A stretch of 64,000 nucleotides of DNA. Origin: Varanus komodoensis. Lineage: Eukaryota > Chordata > Lepidosauria > Squamata > Varanidae. The DNA lies in contig NW_025336481.1 in assembly GCF_004798865.1 (NCBI RefSeq), positions 19,694,742 through 19,758,741 of the forward strand, read 5' to 3'. The notes under the pieces are model-generated. The model did not search any database, was not told the DNA's origin, and saw only the letters and a list, made by a program, of their open reading frames with translations. Shown here piece by piece: positions 1 to 11,399 of this stretch (the first letter of the stretch is position 1; each line of letters opens with the position of its first letter). The position numbers and the translations under genes are program-made.

Positions 1-450
1 AATGAATTAGATTACAAAAGTTCCAGCACACTACTTGTTCTGCCAATGGATCAGTTTCTCTGTGGTAGATTTGCTGCTCAGTTCTAACCATGCTTTGTAT
101 AACCAGTATAACCAGGTCTTAATCAGTTCCTCCAACTGGGAGTAAGGGCTCTTTTTCCATCTTTTCTTCCTCACTCCTCTCACACTCTGGCAGATAAGTT
201 TCAGTAATGGATTCTCTGCTCTCCATATCTGAAGCATTCTGGTTTTCATTGGGTTTTTCATGCTGGTTGTGCTAGAAGCATGATTAAGACTTGTCTGAGG
301 TCGGTGTCTTTAGTAGCTTCTCTCCAAGATCTGTTTTCAGCTTCAGTCAAATGTCTTCTGTAGTAATTCATTTCTAAGGTTGTTAACTTCTCCTTTATGT
401 CTATGACTAGTTCCAGTTCCAAATTTCAGTGTTCCAAGAATTCCTACAGG

Positions 451-700
451 CATTTATATTTATTTATTTATTTATATTTCTATTTATATCCTGCCTTTTC
501 CTACAAAGGGCTCAAGGCAGCTTACATCATTCTCCTTCTCCATCTTATCCCCACAACAACAACCCTGTGAGGTAGGTTGGGCTGAGAGTCTATGACTGGC
601 CCAAAGTCACCCAGTTGGCTCCATGGCCGAGCGGGGACTAGAACCCAGATCGTCTGAGTCCCAGTCCCACGCTCTTAACCACTACACCACACTGACTCTC
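451..700 (-). mobile_element. tRNA-derived SINE (CORE/MIR-like), antisense
   Basis: On the minus strand it starts GAGAGTCAGTGTGGTGTAGTGG, wait-free RNA polymerase III boxes being present: an A box at 679-689 and a B box (GGTTCTAGTCC) at 635-645. A MIR-like core (TGGCCCAAAGTCACCCAG on the + strand) follows, and the 3' tail ends in ATTT-rich sequence at 451-480. Same family as the copies at 13508, 16610 and 59151. Confidence 0.85.
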
Positions 701-737
701 TTTACCTTTTACCTTTAAATTTACCTTTTTTATACAG

Positions 738-843
738 GAAATACAGAAGAGCTTACCAACTCCAGCAAAAGAAATGGTCCCATATTCCACCTGAGAAGAT
801 ACTGCCTTTGGAGACCAATGAAACAAGTCATGTCAGTCTGAAG
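738..843 (+). CDS. GUCY2C: GUCY2C exon ~12: juxtamembrane segment
   Basis: First coding exon in the window. It begins with one base of a split Arg codon and then reads [20 protein letters not shown] and on to HVSLK, against human [20 protein letters not shown]. This is the basic stretch directly inside the plasma membrane that links the transmembrane helix to the kinase-homology domain. The acceptor is a T-rich tract ending TATACAG and the donor is AAG|GTAGGA, phase 0. The acceptor lies only 37 bases from the edge of an antisense SINE. Confidence 0.96.
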
Positions 844-1439
844 GTAGGAGATGGCATTTTCTTTCACCTCACATATGATGGTCCCAAGTGTCTTCTGCAT
901 ACTAGGGTGGATGTACTGATTGCACCATAGGAAAAAAAATGCTTTGTGTTCTCCTAATCTCCTCGCTGGAATTAAAGCCAGTTATCCAATTTAATGTATG
1001 CCCATGAACAATCTTTTCATAATTGCGATGAAGCACACATTCTTTCTCACTAGGCCTCTGTGCCATGAGTTCATGAGATAATATTACTAATCATACTCAA
1101 GGTCTTGGAACAGTCTGGGTGAAAAGCTGCCTATGACAGATCCTTGTCCAGGGATATTGTGTATAGGTTTTTGTATTTAGTGATCACAGATCAGCACACA
1201 CCATATTAAAACATCATTAGAATTATTTAAGAGCATTGTCTTTCAAGGTTAAGGAATCTCACCTTCTAATATTTCTGAGCCAGCAGAAAAATAAAGCAGA
1301 GAGGTCAATGAGAACTGGTGACATAGTCCTCCTGAAAACAGAGTTAGTATTTTGTGAGGACTGATGCTTTATTCTGTGAGGCTGAATGTCCTGGAGGTCT
1401 TATATTTTTTTCTCAGATTTTAATTATTTCTTTTAGGAA

Positions 1440-3930
1440 TGTAACATGATGAGCTATACTGGATCAGACCCAGGTTACTTCTATTCCAGCATTCTTTTCA
1501 TAACGTAGCAAACCAACTGCCCACTGGGTCCCACAAGGAGAATATGAATGCATAAGAATCCTCCCACACAAGTTCCCCAGCATCTGCTTTAAATGGGCAT
1601 ACTGCCCCTGCTACACGAGGTAGAATTTAGGCATCAGGACAAGTAGCTGTGGACAGACTTCTCCTTCCTGAATTTGTCCAATTCCCCTTTAAAGCCATGG
1701 AAGAAAATTCCATAGTTTAACTATGCGCTATATGAAGAAATCTGTCCTGAATCTCTCACTGATCAGATTCATGGGATTATTCCATGAATAACTTCTTTCT
1801 AAGTTAAACTCTCTCAGCTGTTGTAACCTTTCCTTATGGGCAAATTGCTCCAATCCCTTGAATTTGTCAGTTGCCTTTTACTGTGCTCTTTCCAACTCTT
1901 CAGTATCTTTTAAAAGAAACAACAAATGAGCATTATACCCAATAGTCTTAAGTGTGATAGCACCATAGATTTATATAAGAGCAGCATGATCTTGCCAGTT
2001 TTATCTTCAATGCTTTTCCTAATTATGCCTAGCAAAGAGTTTGCCTTTTTCTCAGCAGCTGCACACTTGATTGACATTTTCATTGAGCTATAGACCTAAG
2101 ATCCTTTTCTTGATCACTTACTACCAGCCCAGATCCCTTCTCAGCTCAAAAATTGAAACCTTATATTCAAGGTTGGGGTTAGGGTATATTTGCTTATATT
2201 CAGTTTTTGGAATTTTTGTCCAGTGTGCAATACTGTACACTTGCAATTTGAACTATATCTGACATTTTGATGCCCATTCTCCCAGTCTGGAGATATCCTT
2301 CGGAAGCTTCTTGCAATCCGTGCTGATTTTAACCACCCTAAATAGTTTGGTATCATCAGCAAACTTGGCCACTTCATCCCAATTCCTGATCATTTATATA
2401 TTTTTCAAATAAAACAGAAATCTGGGGGATCCCACTGTTAACCCCCCTCCATCAGGAGAAATTACCATTTACTCCCACTCTTTTTTTTCTATTCTTTAAC
2501 CAGTTACTGACCATAAAAGAACCTCTCCTCTTATTCCATTATTGCTAAACTTGTTCATGATTCTTTGGTAAGGGACTTAGTCAAAAGCCTTTTGGAAGTC
2601 TCTGTAAACAGATTCTATTGCATCATCCCTGTTTGTATGTTCATTGACACCCTCAGTTAACGCTAAGGGGTTAGTGAGACAGGACTCAACTTTACAGAAG
2701 CTAAGTTGATTCATTTTCATTGGGGCTTGGCCTTCTATTTGCTTACTAATTCCATCTTTAATAATACTTCCTAAAATGTACTGAAACAGATGTTAAGCCT
2801 GTGATTTCCCAGATCCCCCTGGATCCCTTTTTAAAAAATTGATGTTACATGGGCCACACTACAGTCATCCGGTACAGAGGCTGATCTTAGGGACATGTTA
2901 CATATTTTTGTAGAAAGGTCAGCAATTTTATATTTGAGCTCTTTAAAAATTTTGCAACTGATACCATCTGGGCCCAGTGATTTATTCAGTTTGTCAATAA
3001 GTTTGAAAATCCTATCTCTTGTCACCACCATCTGCTTTAGTTCCTTAGACTCCCTTCCTGAAAACATTAGTTCAGGCACAGATATCTGTCCTGTATCTAC
3101 TTCAGTGAATTAAGGAAAACCACATTGCATGAGACCAGTGGCCTATCTAGTCCAGCTCTCCATTCACTTCTGCTTCTCCACCATCTCTTTATCTTCTTTT
3201 AGTAGTCCTTTAACTCCATTATCATCCAGTGGTCCAACTACTGCTCTGGCTGCTTTCCTGCTTCTAAGATATTTAACAAACTCTTTGTTGTTGGCCTTGA
3301 TGTTGCTAGCAATGTGCTCCTCAAAATGCCTTTTTGAATCTTATTGCCTATTTGCATCTTGTGTGAACTTCCACTCCCCTATCCTCATTTGGGCAAGATA
3401 ACCCTTTTCCTGAAGGAAGATGTCTGTTCTCCAATCACTTCCTTGACACCGCTTGTTAACCATGCTGGGACCTTTTGGATGTCATGCTGCTCTTCTTAAC
3501 TTGTGGCATACATACTACCTAAGTTTCTGTTACTGTGATTTTGAGTAATCATCAAGGACTTTGAAAGAATCTGGCCCTCCAGACTTTTTAGCTTCCTTTA
3601 TATTAGTTCCCTCATTTTAGAGAAATTTCCTCTTTGGAACTCAAATCTGACTGCATGGGACCTCTTTGGCAATCTTCCACTTAAATGTATATTAAATCTG
3701 ACAGCCCTGTGGTCGCTGCTCCAGCTGGATGCCTAGAATTGTTGACAAACACTTCCATTCTGCTGAATGGAATTCCTTTAATGGTTAGTCATTATTTTCC
3801 CCCAACATTCTCAGTTATGTTTTTTGGAAGTAATGTATTTACCTCATTGCTTTTTATCATCACTGAGCTACATTTCCCTTCTAAACAGGATAATATGTGT
3901 GTCTTTTCCTGCATAATTCTTACAATTTTA
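1440..3930 (-). mobile_element. L3/CR1-like LINE, long decayed copy
   Basis: The minus strand carries reverse-transcriptase sequence: at 2831-3079 it reads GPDGISCKIFKELKYKIADL and SASVPDDCSVAHVTSIF, matching the PDGI-P-LKEL and SVPDDW-AHVTPIFK motifs of CR1-group LINEs. Further left, the complement of the later palm region is visible (GGTATCATCAGCAAACTTGG is the antisense of F-ADDTK). The left end (about 1440-1730) is the family's 3' UTR with a GGATCAGACC motif. The part right of about 3400 probably covers the endonuclease region. Many stops; an old copy. Boundaries are approximate. Confidence 0.8.
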
Positions 3931-4021
3931 AGTGTTTCTCAGGGTGCAATCCCATGATCAGTAGATGCTCTCTGACCCACCATTGGAAAAGGTGACATTC
4001 TCACTGTGACCTGGGAAATGT

Positions 4022-4895
4022 TGAGACAGCATTTGTTGTTGTTAGTCGCGAAGTCACGTCCGACCCATCGTGACCCCATGCACAACATTCCTCCAGGCCT
4101 TCCTGTCCTCCACCATCCCCCAGAGTCCACTTAAGCTCACACCAACTGCTTCAGTTACTCCATCTAGCCACCTCATTCTCTGCCGTCCCCTTCTTCTTTT
4201 GCCATCTCCCAGCATTAGGATCTTCTCCAAGGAGTCCTTCCTTCTCATTAGGTGGCCAAAGTATTTGAGTTTCATCTTCAACATCTGGCCTTCTAAAGAT
4301 CAGTCAGGGTTGATCTCCTCTAGGACTGATCAGTTTGATCTCCTTGCGGTCCAGGGGACTTGCAGGAGTCTCCTCCAGCACAATTCAAAGGCTTCAATTC
4401 TTCGGCACTCAGCCTTCCTTATAGTCCAACTTTCACAGCCATACATTGCAACTGGGAAAACCATAGCCTTGACCATACACACTTTTGTTGGCAGGGTGAT
4501 GTCTCTGCTTTTTAGTATGCTGTCTAGATTTGCCATAGCTTTCCTCCCCAGGAGCAAGCGTCTTTTAATTTCTTGGCTGCAGTCCCCACCTACGGTGATT
4601 TTGGAGCCCAGGCAAATAAAATCTGTCACTACCTCCATTTCTTCCCCATCTATTTGCCAGGAAGTGAGAGGACCGGATGCCATGATCTTAGTTTTCTTAA
4701 TGTTGAGCTTCAAGCCAACTTTTGTGCTCTCCTCCTTCACCTGCATCAAGAGGCTCTTTAGTTCCTCTTCACTTTCTGCCATGAGAGTGGTATCATCTGC
4801 ATATCTGAGGTTGTTGATATTTCTCCTGGCAATCTTAATTCCAACTGGTGATTCATCTAGCCCCACCTTTCTCATGATGTGCTCTGAGACAGCAT
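4022..4895 (-). mobile_element. RTE-BovB LINE, 5'-truncated, with target-site duplication
   Basis: The element proper is 4033-4884. The minus strand has a 181-codon open frame (4330-4875) typical of the BovB reverse transcriptase: LRYADDTTLMAESEEELKSL, LKLNIKKTKIMASGPLTSWQ, DSILKSRDITLPTKV, MYGCESWTIRKAECRRIEAF, LLQVPWTARRSN. A second minus frame (4054-4284) continues YFGHLMRRKDSLEKILMLG and RMRWLDGVTEA. The 3' end has a TTGTTGTTG complement. The 11-bp repeat TGAGACAGCAT flanks it exactly at 4022-4032 and 4885-4895. The frame is open except near the right joint, so this is a fairly young insertion. Confidence 0.95.
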
Positions 4896-6775
4896 AGAAC
4901 CAGACTAAAAATTGTTAGCATTTACAAATTGCAACCATTTCATATATGTTTGTATTTAACATAATTAAAAAAATGAAAAGGGAAAGCCCTCTGAGGTTGC
5001 AGTGGATACACCATCTTTGGAGAGCCCTCCGTCTGTCCTCACAGCTGGTGTGGTTCTTTCTGTGCTGCTGCTGCTCTGAAGATGGAAGTCTGCCTTTAGG
5101 ACAACTGCTAGAGGGCCACTTTCAGAAGAGGAGCAAGGCACAACCTAAAGAATTCAGGCAGAGCTCAAAGGTTGTCCATGCAGGAATGGTGAAAATGTTT
5201 AGATGAAGCAGTTGGCTTCCCAAAGTTTTGGAGGACAAGGGAAATGAAAGACAATCCTAGCCTTCTCCTCCTTTGATTGGAAGTCTGCAGTATTCTGAGC
5301 TTGGAGATTATGGGCAGCAAGGTTAGATGGTGCCCTTAGTTTTATTTATCTGTCACAATATTTCATGTCATTTGCATCATCAGCAGACACATGGGCTGAT
5401 GATGGTCCATTTTCTTTATCTGATGCATATATTTCCTGACTTTCAGTAGGAAACCTTGTTTTTCTCATGCCATCAAGCTTAGGTGTTAGTGACAAGCTCA
5501 ATCAAAAGTCAAATCAAAGCAGCATAAATGCTTCTGTTTGAATGTCTTTGTTAGGATCAAACTGATACAACCTTAGCACAGGAATGTAACTTGATCTTTC
5601 ATTTGTTTCTCTATGAAAAGTATAAGCTTATGAGATAGGTAAGTTTATCAGAAGAGTGTAGAAAACCAACTAACTGTGTTTTGGCTAAATATTTGCACTG
5701 CAACCTATTATGCAGGTTGGTGCAAGTGTCTTGAAAGATACAAAGATTTCTAGAGCAAATATTGGTCGAAAACCCTTTCACACCACCTGTAAAAGCACAC
5801 CCCAAGCACATACTTAACTTTGCTTGCTAATTCCATAAATGATTTTTAAGCAGTGGTATAGTAGTGCAACTATATAGCAGTGGTAACTCTTGAAGTGCAA
5901 GGTCCCCATAGCTACAACCTGAGAAGAGTCCAAGAGATACCTGTGTGGATTCATCTTTTTTGCTCTCTCTAATATATTATTGCTGGAAGTTCTGTTTGCT
6001 TCTACTACTGTGAGGATTGCAGTTAAACTCAAAGGAAAGAGGGAAATTTGATGTGGGTGTCACTTTGACTCCCAGCCCCTCTGCAACACTGATTTTAAGG
6101 CAACATAATATTCTGTCTACATGTAATAGATTGTTGGAAGAATAGCCAAGCTGCTGGTGCTCTCCTTTTAAAAGGCAAAATTGAATGAGACTTATGTTTT
6201 TGTGTCAAAACTGTACAGCAGGAAGAGCCTTTTCAACCTCCCCCTGCATTAGTAAATTTCTTTCTTTGTACACTCATACACTGGAACTGCACAGCAGGCA
6301 CACACAAAGCCTTCAAACATGGGGGCAACCCTCTAAAAAGGAAACTCCGTGAGTTCCAAAGGACCACCAATTGTTGCATCCATCAGTTAGTACATTCCAA
6401 ATAATACCTAAGAGATGCCTTTAACTTTACCTGTTGTTCCACACAGTGGAACCATGCTCCACACAGTGAAAGCTATTGATGTAGTATTTGGGAGGTATTG
6501 GTTTTTCACAGGTATTCAGTGTTGTTTGGAAATGCAATGAAAGTTATTCTTCACAAGGCAGAAGCTGCCTAAAGTGAAGTCTATGAATGACGAGTAATAC
6601 ATGGAAAGCAGTGGCTGCACAAAGGACCTCAATAGTATTCATGTTCTGAGCGTGTGCTTGAGCCTGATGCCCCAACCCATGGTGGAACACCTAAGAGTTA
6701 TGTTTTGTTTTCTGGCACACACCAGGGGTGGAGTATATTATTGAAGCCAGCTAAAGAACCTTCTTTGTTCTTCAG

Positions 6776-6838
6776 ATTGATGAAGACAAAAGGCGGGACA
6801 CAATGCAGAGGCTGCGTCAAGGCAAATATGACAAGAAG
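6776..6838 (+). CDS. GUCY2C: GUCY2C exon ~13: start of kinase-homology domain
   Basis: A 63-base exon of 21 whole codons beginning IDEDKRRDTMQRLRQGKYDK (human [20 protein letters not shown]). Acceptor TTCTTCAG, donor AAG|GTATAA, phase 0 at both ends. It forms the entry to the kinase-homology domain, the intracellular regulatory domain that keeps cyclase activity in check and binds ATP. The position of a human Cys (QCKYDK) is Gly here. Confidence 0.95.
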
Positions 6839-7397
6839 GTATAAGTTACTCCAACCTCCCTAGAGCAGAACCTTTGCAAAACAATTAAGGCTCCATCTCA
6901 TGCCTATTCCCAGCTATTTGCAAACCTAAATAGATTAGGAACAGGTTGGTGATGTTGTGCTTCTTTAAAACCTCTTCCTTTGGAAACTTCTTGTTATTGC
7001 TCAATGAAGACATTAAACCATCAGTGCACTGTAGAGAGCAACAGCTTCAGCCTCGAAACCCACCGTCTAACTGAGTGTGGGAAGTATAGCTGATTATGTT
7101 TTACTCTCATAAGAAATGTAGCTGATTAACTGTATGTTTTACTCCCATAAGCTTAATTCTTCTGCTGTCACCTCTAATATATTTAGTATGCTTCATGGTA
7201 GTTCCTGCCTCTGCTCATATAGCTAATATCTCAACACAGAAAATGCTAACAGTGGTCATTTTCTCATATTAGTTGAGGTAAATATCAGTGAATGAAACTA
7301 ATATCTGAAACCTAATCTACTTATGCAAAGCTCTCAGGTTGCTGTATATGGATTACTGTGATTCTGCTATCATTTTTCATTTGCTTTCATTTTCTAG

Positions 7398-7469
7398 GTG
7401 ATTATTCTGAAGGATTTCAAACACAGTGATGGAAACTTTACAGAGAGACAGAAAATAGACCTAAACAAG
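7398..7469 (+). CDS. GUCY2C: GUCY2C exon ~14: kinase-homology N-lobe
   Basis: A 72-base exon of 24 codons, [20 protein letters not shown] and on to DLNK, against human [20 protein letters not shown]. It contains the Lys in VIILKD that corresponds to the ATP-anchoring lysine of the protein-kinase N-lobe, known in human GC-C to matter for ATP regulation. Acceptor TTTTCTAG, donor AAG|GTAAAT, phase 0. Confidence 0.95.
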
Positions 7470-9033
7470 GTAAATGTTATACCTACAGCTTACAGCCACC
7501 CGCAAACACAGCAAAATCAGTAGCTCTGTTTATATATTTTCTTTAATCATCATATCATGGATTTTTTCCATGAGGCTTCTACAATATGCCATAACTCACT
7601 TTGGGCAGTAATGTGACATGCTAGCTCAGTTTCCAGGAATTATCCTATGTAACCTTGCAATCTTTACTATTGTCTTCTGCAGACACTTTTTAATCACTTT
7701 TGAATTAAAACATATACTGGCTTTAGGCAGTAATATTCTCCTGAAGAGCACAAGAAGCAGTATCTGTGCCACAGCTTATGCTATGCCAGCCCAAGTACCC
7801 ATGGCTTGTTCTAGGATTTAGACAACCCTCCTTAGTTTAGCTTGTTATCTGAACAAAAAAGGGTTGCCACTCTGGTCAAGGGGTTCTCGCTGATGACAGC
7901 CAGCAAAGTGCCTAAGTGGGAGAAGCTGCTGGGGTGCACAGTGCACCACCCCTGGCCCATCTGGGGCCTGAGGTGGCAGCACGCAGAAGTACGAGCTGCC
8001 TACACTTGCTTCCTTGTGAAGAAGCAAGGCCCCCCGGCTGAACCCTGCTTGCTGCCAGCCCCCTCTCCACTGCACAGGTGGTAGCAGGAAGAAATTAGCC
8101 TCTCTGCTTTTCTGCCCTGAAGTGGCTTGCCATCCACTGCCCTGACTGATCCTGCTGCAGAGAGCGGTAAACAGAGTGGGAGACAGGTGGACCACCTTGT
8201 GCCGGCCTTCCAAGGCTAGTGCCAGGTGCCTCATTTCTTCCAGTCACCTAGAACATTAGAACATAAGAATTGTCATGCTGGATCAGACCAAAGGTCCATC
8301 CAGTGCAGCACTGCATTCACATAGTGGCAAATCAGTTTTACACAGGAGAAGACATGCAGGGTGGCTGAAGGCAGCCAGGGAGCATGTGGAAGCATCTCCT
8401 CTCCATCCCTCCAAGCCTTTACCAGCACCAATTAGGACTTGGGAAAGGGTGTGCAACAGACACCAGTTTGCCCTCCTGTCTGTGAGCGTTCCATCAACCA
8501 AGCTGGGGGTGGGGGTTAAGGGTCAGGATGGTACCTTCAGCCTGGACTTCTCCTAGAGATACTTAGCCAATAAACCCCCTCCTGCAGATTTGCCCTCCCA
8601 CCTGGCCTGCCTCCCATTTGTGAGTTGGGCGGAGAAGGGGAGGATATTGACTATGAGTGCTGGGCTTCCCTTCCCACAACTGAGTTGTGGGGAAGGGGCA
8701 TGGGCAGCTAACAGGCAGACTTGTCCCCTTCACTAGCCATACCCAGCCCCACAGGCCAGCAGAAGCATGCCACTGATGAGCTGCAGGGCCTTGGAGCACC
8801 GAACAAGGTGGGCCTTCTCTTCTGCCAGCTTCCCTGCCCCATGCTCCTGCCGATGCCACCCTTGGCTGGAGCGTGCGATGTGGGATTGGATGGCAGTAGC
8901 CAAAAGTGCTCCCTTGCAGCCACTGTCATTCTGTGACCCTCGGTGAAGGAAATCCTGGGGAACTTGCTCTTTAACATTATACCTGATTATTATAAGTCTT
9001 CTGATGCTGAAATGTAGATTGTCTTTGCTCTAG
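7470..9033 (+). other. GUCY2C: GUCY2C intron with GC-rich repeat-like block
   Basis: 7845-8900 is markedly richer in G+C than the flanking intron and holds several short open frames on both strands, none with a recognisable domain. A LINE 3'-end motif (GGATCAGACCAAAGGTCCAT) lies at 8280-8300. The block is probably repeat-derived, but I cannot assign a family to the GC-rich part. Confidence 0.5.
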
Positions 9034-9159
<126 letters not shown>

Positions 9160-9392
9160 TGATCAATTTGTAGCAAAGGCAGTCAATAGCCCTTCACCTC
9201 TAAAAACAAGTAGTACTTGAGGCCAGAAGGATAGAATGAGGAGAAGCATACTCTGTGTGATCTCTTGATTCTCCAAATCACTATCAATATCTCAAATGAA
9301 GCCTACAAGAGGGCAATTGTCTCCCATTTACTTAATGCAAGCTCACTGAAATCTAGAAAATCACTGTCTTTACTTCAAGTTGATATTAAGGA

Positions 9393-9470
9393 AACAAAGA
9401 AACAGAGCGAGTCAGAAGGGACCTCCCAGGCCATCTAGTCTGAACCCCACCTCTAGCCAGCTCTGCTCAT
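9393..9470 (-). mobile_element. CR1 3'-end fragment
   Basis: AACAGAGCGAGTCAGAAGGG then ACCTCCCAGGCCATCTAGTC is the complement of the CR1 3' end (GACTAGATGGCC...GGTCCCTTC); nearly identical to 58381-58440. Confidence 0.6.
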
Positions 9471-9679
9471 GACATGCCTAACATGTCAGTATCAGAGACT
9501 TGGTTAAACAGGAGTAGGGGTCAGTATCAGAAATTGGTTAAACAATTTTCATCATCCTGTGTACACACACACACACACTAAATACACTTTTAAAATTGTG
9601 CAAAATGGATTAGGATGCTTTGTCACATGTGGTATCTGCAACACTCACCATTGCAGTGATGGAGTGGACTGTGTTCCTG

Positions 9680-9730
9680 AAGGCTTATGACATAAAAATG
9701 TTAGTCTTTAAGCTGCCACAAGACTCTTGG
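9680..9730. repeat. fragment of dispersed repeat
   Basis: TGTTAGTCTTTAAGCTGCCA then CAAGACTCTTGG; the inverse of the unit at 34891-34992 (AGAGTGACTTCTGGCATCTT, AAAGAC). A widespread reptilian dispersed repeat; family name not known to me. Confidence 0.5.
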
Positions 9731-10567
9731 TTTCATTGCTATAAAAGTGGGAGCTGGGAACAAGCAAACATGATGTTTTTCTAGCAGCAAGGTGATATCT
9801 CTGAGACCAGGGGGAAATGGGTTTCAGGTAAACAGCAGCATTTCCCTGAGGGAGGACATCTAGATACCTGCAATAGCTGAGAACCCATTGCATTCAGTGC
9901 TCAAAAACTTGTTTTCTGGATAAGCACTAGTGGTCCTGCAGCTGTTACCAGAGGATAATCTTTGTTTCTTTCTCTCACCTGTCCAGTGAACTTATTGTTA
10001 ATCTGTGCTGCTCTAGACAGTACTGTTTAATATGTAAATTGTTTGGGTTTTAATACCACTTGTTCTTTCTTACTGGAAAAAACATCATTAGGGAGGGAAA
10101 GCTAGATTACCTGTACAATCCATTCTTATTCATAACAGTAGGAGCCCTTCCTCTGGAAGTCTGTGAGACCCAGAGATGTCATTCACACAATTAGCAATTG
10201 TGTTAGTTGCTTTTTAAAAGCAAGTTGCAGGTGGGGGAACAATGGGAACTGGAACTTGGTGTGACAGGAAGAAGGACTTTAGCAAGGACTTTGCCCCATA
10301 GTGGTCACATTCTAGATCAGAGTCCCGCAAAACTCTTATTTGTATTGGAATAAAACCAATACAAATTGGTTGCTCCTCCACTCACATGCAACCTAATGAA
10401 GGGGTCTGGAGGACTCAAAAATTTGGTCCCTACTTCGTTTGGTTCTAACAGAGGTACTGCCCCATCATGGATTTTAGATTGTTACTCCTATGGAGCAACA
10501 GAGCTTCTTTTGTTTTGTGTTAATTTTAGCATAGTTTCTTACCAAGCTTTGCTTCTTTCTATATCAG

Positions 10568-10654
10568 GATGTCTTAAATGATAAAATCTCTTACCCTGAT
10601 GGCACCTTCATGGACTGGGAATTCAAAATTTCTGTCATGTATGATATTGCTAAG
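10568..10654 (+). CDS. GUCY2C: GUCY2C exon ~16: kinase-homology C-lobe start
   Basis: An 87-base exon of 29 codons, [20 protein letters not shown] then ISVMYDIAK (human [29 protein letters not shown]). Acceptor ATATCAG, a consensus AAG|GTAAGT donor, phase 0. It precedes the 7.2 kb intron, the longest of this gene in the window. Confidence 0.95.
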
Positions 10655-10943
10655 GTAAGTAGATGGATGGCAGTGATGAACTAATGGAGACTTTGCCTGC
10701 ATTAGCACTACAGATTCCACTTATCTTTTATTTTGCAACCAAACTGCCTCATTTACAGAATTTTACTAGTGGTCCAGAAGACAGTATTTTAAGTTTGGAA
10801 TCCTCCTGTTTTCCCCCCATTGCTTTATCCATCTTTTTTCTTACTAAAAAGGGTGGGGTGAGGAAGTAGGAAAAGAGGCGATAGCTACTTGCTACCTTTT
10901 GATTGGTAGTGCAATGCATCCATTGTCTTGGAAGCAGCCAGTG

Positions 10944-11240
10944 ACTGGGTTCAAACAACATAACAAAGCATACTCAAGGCTGAATATGGACTGAGTGTGG
11001 GTTGTTACTAAACCATGGGTTCTTTTTGAACCATGAGTTGTGTGAACCCAGCCATGCTAAGAATCTGTGGTTTGTAACCACAAAACACACACACATACAC
11101 ACACACGAACACAGAACCAATGGTTTGTTATCGTGTTGGGAATTGCTGGGTTCACACAACACAACTCACATTTCAAGAACAACCTACCTTGAAACTATAC
11201 TCAGCCTAGAATATGGGTTATTGGGGCATGTGAATCCAAG
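10944..11240. repeat. foldback repeat with GGGTTCACACAAC motif
   Basis: TTGTGTGAACCCAG at 11039-11052 and its exact complement CTGGGTTCACACAA at 11146-11159 form a 14-bp inverted repeat around an (AC)n core. Outer parts repeat the motif loosely (CTGGGTTCAAACAACATAAC at 10947). A related motif is at 27037-27075. Confidence 0.6.
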
Positions 11241-11310
11241 CAATATCTATACAAAACAAAATAGCGGTTAAAATAGTTTGCTAAACCAGGAGTGAGCAGA
11301 AAATAAATTT

Positions 11311-11399
11311 CCAGATGTTCTGAAAGTCAGCTCCTAGCATTCTTGACCATTGGCCATGATGGCAGAGGTTTCTGGAAGCTGAAGTCCAAAACATCTGAA
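11311..11399. mobile_element. short palindromic hAT-like element
   Basis: CAGATGTTCTGAAAGTCAGC at the left pairs with GCTGAAGTCCAAAACATCTG at the right; the middle contains CCATTGGCCATGATGGC. This is the common reptilian 'CAGATGTT' foldback family. Related remnants are at 45507-45605 and 55985-56112. Confidence 0.7.

Larger units (their letters stand above)
844..6775 (+). other. GUCY2C: GUCY2C intron with L3-like LINE and BovB
   Basis: A 5.9 kb intron. About 40% is LINE: an L3/CR1-like copy at 1440-3930 and a BovB copy at 4033-4884. The remaining flanks (844-1440 and 4896-6775) show no exon or recognisable repeat; an 86-codon open frame at 4946-5206 resembles nothing I know and is not credited as coding. 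Confidence 0.7.

Noticed and set aside
1-737. Transmembrane exon of GUCY2C expected upstream
   Set aside because: No hydrophobic segment like [20 protein letters not shown] is encoded here; it must lie before base 1.
4070-4897. 275-codon + strand open frame
   Set aside because: It is the antisense of the BovB reverse transcriptase, which explains its length; no host-gene features.
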